DNA of 64,000 bases from Flavobacterium sp. N502540 (GTDB taxonomy: Bacteria > Bacteroidota > Bacteroidia > Flavobacteriales > Flavobacteriaceae): contig NZ_CP110012.1 of the NCBI RefSeq assembly GCF_025947365.1, positions 4,278,001 to 4,342,000 of the forward strand. Direction: 5' to 3'. A model generated the notes under the pieces. It searched no databases and was not told the origin of the DNA. It worked only from the letters and a program-made list of their open reading frames with translations. Both the position numbers and the translations under genes were made by a program. Each line of letters opens with the position of its first letter. The stretch's first letter is position 1. Of this stretch, positions 7,537 through 15,561 are shown in pieces.

Positions 7537-8166
7537 TTAGTTCAAGCTTGGCGGCTCAGGAATTTTGATGCTTTTTTTAATTTTCTTGACAATCAAAAGG
7601 TAAAATGTGATGCTGCCTAGAATAATGAGAAGTGCAATTTGTAATTGTCCAAGACTATTGTTCTTACTGTACATCGCATTGGCATTTGCAAGTTTTGCTT
7701 TTCCCTCCTGAATCTGAATTTGCGATAAAGCTTCTAAGGTTTTTAGAGCTTCATTGCTTGAAACGGCAATTTTATTCCAGTTTTTGGCAGCAACCTGATT
7801 GTTTATTTCTTTACAGGAATTTAAAAAAGCATCGAAATACTGTTTTTCCGTATCGGTTAGTACAGTTTTGGCATACAAATCGTCAATGGTGTGGATAATA
7901 TTTAATGTCTGAATGATTTCGTCTTTTTTGATAGTATCGCTTAAATCCAGTTTTTCAGCTTCCGATTTTATAAAATGGAGTTCTTTGGAGTATTGAAAAA
8001 TGTAATGCGCAACCACTAAGCGGTCTTTGTAAATTGCGTTAATATTTTCATTTACATTTTTTGAATTTTGAAGTGTATTGAAATTCCCAAGAAGAATTAG
8101 AAGCATCACAATCAATAAAATAAAAGCAGCTTTAGTCTTATTGCTGTATTTTTTCAAATCTTTCAT
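7537..8166 (-). CDS. Membrane protein with four-helix-bundle (MCP-like) sensor domain
   Basis: A 209-aa protein with TM1 at residues about 11-31 and TM2 at about 174-194. The roughly 140-residue extracytoplasmic segment between them is wholly helical and heptad-like, as in the 4HB_MCP/TarH ligand-binding domain of chemoreceptors. Only about 15 cytoplasmic residues follow TM2, so it has no signalling output domain: no HAMP, kinase or methyl-accepting region. It may be a stand-alone sensor or a protein that works with a partner. The domain assignment rests on topology and helix pattern, not on a specific motif. Confidence 0.7.
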   Translation of the reverse strand: MKDLKKYSNKTKAAFILLIVMLLILLGNFNTLQNSKNVNENINAIYKDRLVVAHYIFQYSKELHFIKSEAEKLDLSDTIKKDEIIQTLNIIHTIDDLYAKTVLTDTEKQYFDAFLNSCKEINNQVAAKNWNKIAVSSNEALKTLEALSQIQIQEGKAKLANANAMYSKNNSLGQLQIALLIILGSITFYLLIVKKIKKSIKIPEPPSLN

Positions 8167-8284
8167 AGAGTTGGTATTTAGACGGTTGTTTTCTCAAAGA
8201 TAAAAATTTTGCTGAAGAATTAGTTGAAGTAAAAGGTGAGAGGTGGGATGGTTTTGAACTACCAGATTATCGGCTACAGCTTAT

Positions 8285-8330
8285 TCAAAAAAAAATAATC
8301 TTCTAAAATCAAATTTAGAAGATTATTTTT
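8285..8330 (-). terminator. Intrinsic terminator after the symporter operon
   Basis: A perfect 17-bp stem (8291-8307 with 8314-8330, 6-nt loop) is followed on the minus strand by a run of T. It is 60 bp beyond the symporter stop and closes the PIG-L to symporter transcript. Confidence 0.85.
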
Positions 8331-8391
8331 AATTGTCCGGATTTAAAATCTTGAACCTGAAAAGGCCGTATGCTAAATTTAGGTTATAGAA

Positions 8392-10128
8392 TTACTCGAT
8401 AATGATTTCCTCAGTGTCCGGTTCATTTCTAAAAAAGGCCAGCTGCATGAACAGCGCGAGAACAATGGTTAGAATAGCTCCAATAAAGTTTAGCCATAAA
8501 TACCCCAGTTTTTCCTGACCGCTCGGGTAAATTGCAATCATAAAATAATAGATGATAAATATGGTAAGTTGACTGATTATAGCGCTATAAAACATGGCTT
8601 TGGCTTTTACGCGTCGGAGATAGAAGCCGACTAAAAAGATACCTAAAACCGTTCCGTAGAAAATAGATCCAATAATGTTTACCAATTGAATTAAGTTTTC
8701 GAACAAAGTTCCCACGCAGGCAAAAAGTATCGCTACAATTCCCCAGAATAAGGTAAAAAACTTGGTCGCGTTCAGATAATGTTTATCTGATTTTTGAGTT
8801 TTCAGATTTCGTTTGTAAATATCAATGGCAGTCGTCGACGCTAAAGCATTTAACCCTGAAGCCGTTGAAGACATTGCGGCTGAAAGAATCACGGCTAAAA
8901 GAAGACCAATTAATCCTTTTGGCAGGTAATTGAGAATAAAATGAAAGAAGACGTAATCTTTATCATTAGTTTCACTGTTGCTGTCAGCTTTGGAAATGAT
9001 TTCTTTGGCACGATCACGAAGGTCTTTTTCTTTATTGGACAAGGTAACCAGTTCTTTTCGTAAAATCGGATTGTCGAAATCCTGATTCAGCTGGTCGATG
9101 TACAATAAATTGATTACTTTTTTGTCTTCCGATAAAGTGCTTAGTTTTTTCTCTAACGCATGGTATTCTTCTTTGTAAGGTGATTTTTCAATGACAATTT
9201 TATTGTTGGGATTGAAATTTAACGGAACAGGATTGAACTGAAAAAAGACAAAAACCATAACTCCGGTCAGTAGAATAAAGAATTGCATTGGCACCTTTAA
9301 AATTCCGTTCATAATTAGTCCCATTTGACTTTCACGAACTGATTTTCCGGATAAATAACGACCAACCTGAGATTGATCGGTTCCGAAATAGGCAAGAGCG
9401 AGGAAAAAACCACCGGTGATTCCACTCCAGAAGGTATATTTTTCTTCCGGATCAAAAGAGAAATCGACAATATTCATTTTATCGTTGGCTCCGGCAATGT
9501 GCAGCGCACTGGTAAAAGTCATATCATTTGGCAGGTAGTGCAGAATCAGGAAAAAAGTAATAAACATTCCTGACATGATCACAAACATTTGTTGCTTCTG
9601 AGTTACGTTTACTGCCTTTGTACCTCCGGAGAAGGTATAAATGATAACCAGAACCCCAATTATAATGTTCATTAGAGTTAAATTCCATCCCAAAAGAGCC
9701 GAGAGAATAATCGCCGGAGCATAAATGGTTAAACCAGTTCCTAAACCTCTCTGAACTAAAAATAAAATGGCAGCTAAAGAGCGGGTTTTTAAATCGAATC
9801 TCTTTTCCAGAAACTCATAAGCGGTAAATACTTTATTTTTATGATAAAGAGGAATAAAAGTCACACAAATGACAATCATGGCAATTGGCAGTCCAAAATA
9901 GAATTGTATGAACCCCATTCCGTCATGATAGGCCTGTCCCGGAGTCGACAGAAAAGTAATAGCACTGGCTTGTGTGGCCATAACAGATAGTCCGACGGTA
10001 TACCAGGGAGTTTCGTTGTTTCCAAGAATAAAATCTTCGACGTTTTTACTTCCTTTGGTTTTCCAAGAGCCGTACCCAACGATAAATAAAAGAGTAACAA
10101 TCAGTACGATCCAATCAAATAGCTGCAT
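8392..10128 (-). CDS. Sodium:solute symporter (SSS family)
   Basis: A 578-aa integral membrane protein with about 13-14 transmembrane segments. The N-terminus (YGSWKTKGSKNVEDFILGN, then PWYTVGLSVMATQASAITFL) and the AMSSTASGLNALAS segment around residues 417-430 are hallmark SSS motifs, the latter near the sodium site. A hydrophilic insert of roughly 80 residues (about 303-385), predicted helical, splits the canonical core; such inserts are common in Bacteroidota members. It lies 3 bp after a 35-aa membrane peptide and downstream of a PIG-L deacetylase, so it may import the sugar or amide product of that enzyme. Substrate unknown. Confidence 0.9.
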   Translation of the reverse strand: MQLFDWIVLIVTLLFIVGYGSWKTKGSKNVEDFILGNNETPWYTVGLSVMATQASAITFLSTPGQAYHDGMGFIQFYFGLPIAMIVICVTFIPLYHKNKVFTAYEFLEKRFDLKTRSLAAILFLVQRGLGTGLTIYAPAIILSALLGWNLTLMNIIIGVLVIIYTFSGGTKAVNVTQKQQMFVIMSGMFITFFLILHYLPNDMTFTSALHIAGANDKMNIVDFSFDPEEKYTFWSGITGGFFLALAYFGTDQSQVGRYLSGKSVRESQMGLIMNGILKVPMQFFILLTGVMVFVFFQFNPVPLNFNPNNKIVIEKSPYKEEYHALEKKLSTLSEDKKVINLLYIDQLNQDFDNPILRKELVTLSNKEKDLRDRAKEIISKADSNSETNDKDYVFFHFILNYLPKGLIGLLLAVILSAAMSSTASGLNALASTTAIDIYKRNLKTQKSDKHYLNATKFFTLFWGIVAILFACVGTLFENLIQLVNIIGSIFYGTVLGIFLVGFYLRRVKAKAMFYSAIISQLTIFIIYYFMIAIYPSGQEKLGYLWLNFIGAILTIVLALFMQLAFFRNEPDTEEIIIE

Positions 10129-10131
10129 AGG

Positions 10132-10239
10132 TTATGAGTATAATTTCATGATTAAGAAAAAAATCAGAATGTAAATGGCGTTGGCTACCAAAACATAAGT
10201 GTAGCTTTTCTTCCATTTTTTTATTTTTTTAGTTTCCAT
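10132..10239 (-). CDS. Small single-pass membrane peptide (35 aa) in the symporter operon
   Basis: The minus strand between the PIG-L and symporter genes encodes METKKIKKWKKSYTYVLVAN followed by AIYILIFFLIMKLYS and a stop. The N-terminus is strongly basic (8 Lys in the first 11 residues) and residues about 14-33 form one transmembrane helix, so the N-in orientation is likely. It fits exactly into the gap (12 bp after the PIG-L stop, 3 bp before the symporter ATG), as expected for a translated operon member. A role as a small accessory subunit of the symporter is a guess; I know no named family. Confidence 0.65.
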   Translation of the reverse strand: METKKIKKWKKSYTYVLVANAIYILIFFLIMKLYS

Positions 10240-10251
10240 ATTGGGAATAGT

Positions 10252-12783
10252 TTATTTTTTTAATTCCTGTTTAGGAGCTTCTATAGGCTGTTTTAATGAA
10301 ATCATATTCGACAACAATCGATAAGCTCCGGCAACACCTTCGGGCAGTTCTCTAAAGAAGCTTAAGCCGGTGTAAATATAGTATCCTTTTCCGTAGGGCG
10401 CTACCAATAGAGCACCATTTTTAGCCGATTCTCCTTTGTCATGTGAAGAAAGAATTGGAGTAAAGGCAGGATCGTACTGATCAGGATAATACAAGCCCTG
10501 TTCTTGTTTCCAGCCTTCAAAATCTTTAGCGCTGATTTTGTTTGGTGTGTTTAAAATAGGGTGATTAGGAGCCAGAAAAGTGATTTTAGCATTCTCTTCA
10601 GTCACACGATCGTTTGATATTTTTAACGGGTAAGGAGCAATTTGATCGGTTACCGTTTGTCCGTACGTATTGTATTGTACGATCATGTTTTTACCGCTTT
10701 TCACAAAGTTGAAAAGGATATTTTGTTTGTGTGCCAAAGCATTTATAGTATTATAGGCGCGTACTCCGGTCATTACAACATTGAAGGAATCCAGTTTTTC
10801 GGGTGTGATTTCTTCCGGTTTAATAATACTGACTTTGTATCCCATTTGGGCTAAACTTTCCGGAACTTCATCACCGGCACCCATAATATAAGCTATCGAA
10901 TCACCATTTGTTTTTAACTCAATTCGGATGCATTTTGACTCAGCCGGTTTTAAAACCATTTGTTTGGTAATATGACTGTAATCGATAATGGTCTGATCCT
11001 TGTCAAAACGTTTGCCATCGACAACAGCAATACTTTTTGCAACAGCTTCTTCCGGATTTACGGGTGGTGTAACTTCAAAGTAAAAGATCTGTTCGTTTCC
11101 TTTTTTCTCTAAAGTAAAAGGAATTTCTTTAGGAGAAACGCTCCAGCTTTTTGGTAATTCCAATTGCAGATTTCCTTTGATATCGTCTTTCCCTGCGCGT
11201 ACTTTTACCGGAACCAACTTGCTTTTCGTACTTCCAAAAATTAAAACTTTTTCAAGAACTGAGGTAGTGACTTCAGGAACAATATCAAGGAAATTGTACA
11301 TTTCGCCCTTTACGCCGTCATTGTATTTGTAAATTACAGTACGTTCGAACGGAATTTCTACACCATTTATTCTGACATTAAAAACAACTTTGACTTGTCT
11401 GATAATATCGGGAATACCAATATTTTCCTGATTAGAAACCGTATACATTCCTTCAGTTGCTTTTTCTTTTAACCAATAAGGCTGCGTGTATTCTAATGTA
11501 TTGGGAAGCTGAATCTGGTAGCTTATTTTTTGATCGTTATTGTTTTTCAGCAGTATATTTTGTGGGGTCATTTTCTGATCCGGCAGTGAAGTCACACTGT
11601 TTAATTGCATTTCGATTGAAGATCTGTTAATGGCTTCCAGAGTAACTTTAATAGTGCTTCCCGGAGTGGCTTCCTGCTCAATTGCTGCAGCTTCCAGATA
11701 CAATCCGGTACAGGAAGCGATGATATTTTTGATGGCGATTGATTTTACAGACTTCCAGTGATCGTCTTCCAATGCCTCAATCATAGTATAAGCTTTAATC
11801 AGATCCGGAATACTGGCTGACGGATTGCTGAAATCATATCTGGCGATGATGGAAGAGATTAAATCTCCAACAGGTTTTCCGTTTTTAACACGGTTCCATG
11901 AAGTGTCAATTCCTTCAAATAAATTATTTTTATCTATCGGACGATCACCGTTGATGAGTTCTAAAAATTCGGTTTCGTCACCACGTGATCCGGTGCTTCC
12001 AAAACCTTGTGATTGATGGCGGCTGCGGCTTAAAGCTGCAATTTCCTGATTTGATTTTCCAATTCCAGGATAGTAAACTCCGGTTTCCAATTGAATAAAG
12101 TTGGATTTGTTTGCCGCTTTAAATTTTTCCTGACTTCCATAGAACCACCAGGATGTATTGAAAAACTGACGTTTAACCTGCCAGGGTTTTACATATTTTA
12201 GTTGTTCCGGATATATTTTCGGATCATTTGTGAGTTTAAAACTTTCCACACTTAGCATCGCTGATGATGTATGATGCCCGTGTGTAGTACCTGGTGAGCG
12301 GTGATCGAATCGGTTGATGATTACATCCGGTTGAAATTTTCGGATCGTCCAAATCATATCGGCCAGTACCTTATCTTTATTCCAGATTTCTAACGTTTCA
12401 TCGGGGGTTTTAGAATAGCCAAAATCATTTGCACGGGAGAAAAACTGTTCACCGCCATCAATTTTTCTGGCTTCGATTAGTTCTTGTGTTCTAATAACAC
12501 CTAACAATTCGCGTAATTGCGGACCAATTAAATTTTGTCCACCATCACCGCGAGTTAAAGACAAATAACCTGTTCTGGCATTTACTTCATTGGCCATATA
12601 AGAAATTAGGCGCGTATTTTCGTCATCCGGATGCGCTGCGATGTACAATACTGAACCTAAAAAGTTTAATTTTTTAATTTGGTTGTAAATTTCAACAGAA
12701 CTTGGTTTTTGTGGTTGTTGTGCAAAAGAAAGGGAAATGCCTGATAAAAAAAAGAGAAGAATTTGTATCTGAATTTTTCGCAT
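10252..12783 (-). CDS. Secreted PIG-L family deacetylase with C-terminal amidotransferase-like domain
   Basis: An 843-aa exported protein. Residues 1-21 are a signal peptide ending SFA/QQ. The PIG-L zinc site is AAHPDDEN (His51, Asp54) with the second His motif in GTTHGHHTSS near residues 160-170, typical of LmbE-like N-acetyl hydrolases acting on amino sugars. Residues about 360-590 are beta-rich, Ig/NEW3-like, and the C-terminal 200 residues look like a glutamine-amidotransferase-type fold seen in large Bacteroidota PIG-L proteins. I prefer the start at 12783 over 12816 because it places the signal peptide at the N-terminus. First gene of a three-gene unit with the small peptide and symporter. 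Confidence 0.87.
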   Translation of the reverse strand: MRKIQIQILLFFLSGISLSFAQQPQKPSSVEIYNQIKKLNFLGSVLYIAAHPDDENTRLISYMANEVNARTGYLSLTRGDGGQNLIGPQLRELLGVIRTQELIEARKIDGGEQFFSRANDFGYSKTPDETLEIWNKDKVLADMIWTIRKFQPDVIINRFDHRSPGTTHGHHTSSAMLSVESFKLTNDPKIYPEQLKYVKPWQVKRQFFNTSWWFYGSQEKFKAANKSNFIQLETGVYYPGIGKSNQEIAALSRSRHQSQGFGSTGSRGDETEFLELINGDRPIDKNNLFEGIDTSWNRVKNGKPVGDLISSIIARYDFSNPSASIPDLIKAYTMIEALEDDHWKSVKSIAIKNIIASCTGLYLEAAAIEQEATPGSTIKVTLEAINRSSIEMQLNSVTSLPDQKMTPQNILLKNNNDQKISYQIQLPNTLEYTQPYWLKEKATEGMYTVSNQENIGIPDIIRQVKVVFNVRINGVEIPFERTVIYKYNDGVKGEMYNFLDIVPEVTTSVLEKVLIFGSTKSKLVPVKVRAGKDDIKGNLQLELPKSWSVSPKEIPFTLEKKGNEQIFYFEVTPPVNPEEAVAKSIAVVDGKRFDKDQTIIDYSHITKQMVLKPAESKCIRIELKTNGDSIAYIMGAGDEVPESLAQMGYKVSIIKPEEITPEKLDSFNVVMTGVRAYNTINALAHKQNILFNFVKSGKNMIVQYNTYGQTVTDQIAPYPLKISNDRVTEENAKITFLAPNHPILNTPNKISAKDFEGWKQEQGLYYPDQYDPAFTPILSSHDKGESAKNGALLVAPYGKGYYIYTGLSFFRELPEGVAGAYRLLSNMISLKQPIEAPKQELKK

Positions 12784-12898
12784 AATAAGGTTAGGTGTTT
12801 TTTGATAGCGTTTCAAAAATACTAATTAAATCATGGAAGAGTATTTAAATGAAATGTTAATGTTTGGTTATTGATTTGCTTTTTTAAGAAAATTGATT

Positions 12899-12933
12899 CA
12901 AAAAAAAAGCTGCCAGATCAAATCTGACAGCTT
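12899..12933 (-). terminator. Intrinsic terminator after the LVIVD-type gene
   Basis: Stem AAGCTG-C-CAGAT (12907-12918) pairs with ATCTG-A-CAGCTT (12922-12933), with one internal mismatch and a 3-nt loop. It is followed on the minus strand by eight or more T. It lies 58 bp beyond the stop at 12991. Confidence 0.85.
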
Positions 12934-12990
12934 TATAGAAAATAGATCTAATGTTTTAGATCATGTGGTATTTCTTAGGATTGCAGTAAA

Positions 12991-14628
12991 TTATTTCAAT
13001 TTATTTTCGGTGTCTTTATAGTTTCCTGTAATGGTAACATTGCTGTTTTTGGTTACTTTTCCATAAATGGTAATAGAAGAGTTGTTTCCAATAAAATTAA
13101 TCTTCGCACCACTATTCAATCTAACATCTCCCCAAATCACAACAGTGCCTTCAACTTGTAAAACTGCATTGCTGTTGATGATAAGTTCTGTTGGGTTAGA
13201 CTGACCGTATTTCCCCTGAGACAATGTTCCTTTCATGTTGAAAGTTCCTCCACTGTTTAAGGTTAGATTATTTTGAACCGTAATGGAACCACAATGCGTT
13301 AATACAGCACCGGAATTAATAATGGCAGAGCTTATAGAGGTAGCACCGGAATACGATTTAACTTCATTTGAGTTCAGAATCAGATTTTGTCCCTGATTAT
13401 AAATTCCATATCCTGTACAGCCATCAAAAGTGGTGTTTGGTTTTTCCATCTTAATAATTTTCAAACCGCCTTTTCCACTGGCTACATAGATAAAATTACC
13501 ACTTGATTTTACATAGTTTGATGAACCTAGTATATCAACAGTTCCCAGTAAACCAAGTTGAGCCCCCGTTTTGTAAACATTTAAACCTGCAGCACCATTG
13601 GCTACAAAGGCATAACCGTCATTAACAGACAAGGCATTGGTAACATTCTCTTCACCAGCAACTGCTAATGGAATAGTCTGTAATTTTGAACCGCTATTGA
13701 TGTCGTAAACACCTAAGCCTTTATAACCTTCTGATACTAATAATTTTGTACCATCAAAATCTATCGTTCTTTTTGAAGCCTTTACATCTGTTGATGTGGT
13801 AAAGCTTTTTTGTAATGCCAGTGTTGATTCGTTGTAAATATTTACTCCTTTTGTTCCGCTCAAAGTCACGACTTTATCTCCGCTTATTGCTACAGAACGT
13901 AAATCTTCTACGGCAACTTTTCCTGAAATTGCTTTAGAGGCAGCATTGATTTTAAACAGACTTCCCTGATCTCCGGTTACTGCAAAGTAAGAGCCGGAAT
14001 TCGAAGTAACATCGGTTGTTACGTAACCTTCAACATTAGTCGTAGTGTATTTATCCGTTAGCATACCTGAACTTAAAGGCATGTTAATGACAATTGCCGG
14101 GCTTTTTAGCGTAGAATTTTTATCGATATCGGCCGCTGCACCAATAATTAAACTTCCATTTGAATAGGTAAGGGAGGTAATATCGGTATTGGCTATTAAG
14201 GCAGAAGTGATCAATTTAGGTTTATAAGGATCAGATACGTCAATAACATCAATAGCACCTGAATATGCTTCGCCACTCATGGTATAAGCAACGTAAGCAT
14301 AGTTTCCGTTAACGGCTACATGACTGGCCTGTAACGTTCTCCCGCTATTGTCTTTGGGTGGATTAACTTCTGCAATTTGAACCAGTGGAAAATCGGTAGC
14401 CGAAGATTGTGCGCTATTGAACAGTTTAGCTGTTGAAGCTGATGAACCGGTAATTGAAATTACTCCGGAATTGGTGTAATCAAGTCTCTTATTTAAAGCT
14501 GTAACATCGCTATTGATTTCGATGTTGTTATTTGTTGCCTGATCATTCGTTGCAGAGTCGTCATGATTCGTACAAAATGTAAAAAGGGACAACACAGATA
14601 ATGAAAATAAATAAACACGCTTTTTCAT
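12991..14628 (-). CDS. LVIVD-type beta-propeller surface protein with beta-helix-like C-terminus
   Basis: A 545-aa exported protein. The N-terminus is a signal sequence with Cys at about residue 19 (SLFTFC/TNHDDS), a possible but non-canonical lipobox because Phe precedes the Cys. Residues about 85-395 contain repeated blades of the type SGAIDVIDVSDPYKPKLI and GLGVYDINSGSKL, as in LVIVD propellers. From about residue 425 the repeats NLTLNSGGTFNMKG, LIINSNAVLQVEG and DVRLNSGAKINF form a regular ladder suggestive of a beta-helix or adhesin stalk. No catalytic motif is visible. Function unknown; it stands alone between terminators. Confidence 0.72.
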   Translation of the reverse strand: MKKRVYLFSLSVLSLFTFCTNHDDSATNDQATNNNIEINSDVTALNKRLDYTNSGVISITGSSASTAKLFNSAQSSATDFPLVQIAEVNPPKDNSGRTLQASHVAVNGNYAYVAYTMSGEAYSGAIDVIDVSDPYKPKLITSALIANTDITSLTYSNGSLIIGAAADIDKNSTLKSPAIVINMPLSSGMLTDKYTTTNVEGYVTTDVTSNSGSYFAVTGDQGSLFKINAASKAISGKVAVEDLRSVAISGDKVVTLSGTKGVNIYNESTLALQKSFTTSTDVKASKRTIDFDGTKLLVSEGYKGLGVYDINSGSKLQTIPLAVAGEENVTNALSVNDGYAFVANGAAGLNVYKTGAQLGLLGTVDILGSSNYVKSSGNFIYVASGKGGLKIIKMEKPNTTFDGCTGYGIYNQGQNLILNSNEVKSYSGATSISSAIINSGAVLTHCGSITVQNNLTLNSGGTFNMKGTLSQGKYGQSNPTELIINSNAVLQVEGTVVIWGDVRLNSGAKINFIGNNSSITIYGKVTKNSNVTITGNYKDTENKLK

Positions 14629-14788
14629 ATAATGTATAATTAGTGGTTTAAAATTTTGTGCAAAATTACAGTTTTAAACGTAATGTCTTGATATTCTTGT
14701 GTATAATTTAACTTTTTGAATTGTTTTGATCGATATTTTTATGTTTTCCTCGTTAAATTAACGTTTTAGTTATTTAGTATGCATGCAT

Positions 14789-14820
14789 AAAAAAAGAGTA
14801 TCATGATTTTGATACTCTTT
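14789..14820 (-). terminator. Intrinsic terminator after the Asp-tail protein
   Basis: Perfect 11-bp stem (14793-14803 with 14810-14820, 6-nt loop) followed on the minus strand by a T-tract. It is 30 bp beyond the stop at 14850. Confidence 0.85.
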
Positions 14821-14849
14821 TGTGTTGAAAGTTAATGATTTAGCAAAAA

Positions 14850-15359
14850 CTAGCCTCTTCTGCGACCATAGTGACCATCGTGGTCGTCATCATCGTCATC
14901 GTCGTCGTCTCTATCATGTTTATGACGTTTCTCATAACGTTTTTTATCATAATGACGGTCGTCATAACCGTATCTGGGTCTTGGATTGTAACATCTTTGC
15001 GGTGCTCCGTGGTATCCTTTGTAATACTTTACTCTGTGACGGTCAAAGTAAACATAAGGAGTTCTGCCGTGATAGTCGTTCAAAACTACTTTATATCCTC
15101 CATATAAATCGTAGTTTCTGTATTGTCTTGGCAAGTAGGTTGTTCTTATCCATCGGCCTCCTCCAAAATATAAAAACTGTGAAGCTCTAACATCATAGTA
15201 TGCTTCGATGTCCGGTAGATAATAATACTCCATTTCGGCATATCCTGCCGGTCCCCAAGCCGGAGGTGTTCCTATGTTAACATTTACAGATACCTGCGCT
15301 TGCGTGGCATTTGCAACCAGGAGAAAAAGTCCTGCAATTGCTAATTTTATTGTTTTCAT
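14850..15359 (-). CDS. Secreted His/Tyr/Arg-rich protein with poly-aspartate tail
   Basis: A 169-aa protein with a clear signal peptide (cleavage after ATQA, about residue 21). The mature part opens with VSVNVNIGTPPAWGPAGY and is rich in Tyr, Arg and Gly. The last 35 residues are extremely charged: HKHDR followed by a run of nine Asp, then HDGHYGRRRG. Such proteins are common in flavobacteria and carry no named function. The acidic and His-rich end could bind cations. The codon choice for the Asp run (GAT/GAC mixed) argues for maintained coding rather than a simple trinucleotide expansion. Confidence 0.8.
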   Translation of the reverse strand: MKTIKLAIAGLFLLVANATQAQVSVNVNIGTPPAWGPAGYAEMEYYYLPDIEAYYDVRASQFLYFGGGRWIRTTYLPRQYRNYDLYGGYKVVLNDYHGRTPYVYFDRHRVKYYKGYHGAPQRCYNPRPRYGYDDRHYDKKRYEKRHKHDRDDDDDDDDDHDGHYGRRRG

Positions 15360-15561
15360 TTTTTTTAATTTAAAGTTAAGGTTGATCCTGTTTTATGATA
15401 TTCATATACTGTGCCAAAAATTAAAGCACAATGCATTTCATCGGACAAATGATGCATTTTAACGACTTTTTAAAAATGAATTCTATTTTAAAGTATTGAT
15501 TATTAGTTGTTTTTTTGGTCTGTAATTTTTTTTTGAAAAGAGGAAAAAAATAGATTTTTTA

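Noticed and set aside
14822..15190. Two plus-strand frames opposite the Asp-tail gene
   Set aside because: They read the complement of repetitive Asp/His/Arg codons, giving Val/Ile/Met runs; no signals support them.
15431..15460. Hairpin-like AATGCATTTCAT...ATGATGCATT upstream of the BamA-like/Asp-tail spacer as a terminator
   Set aside because: The pairing is imperfect, without a T-tract; it could be a weak operator, but I cannot support a function.
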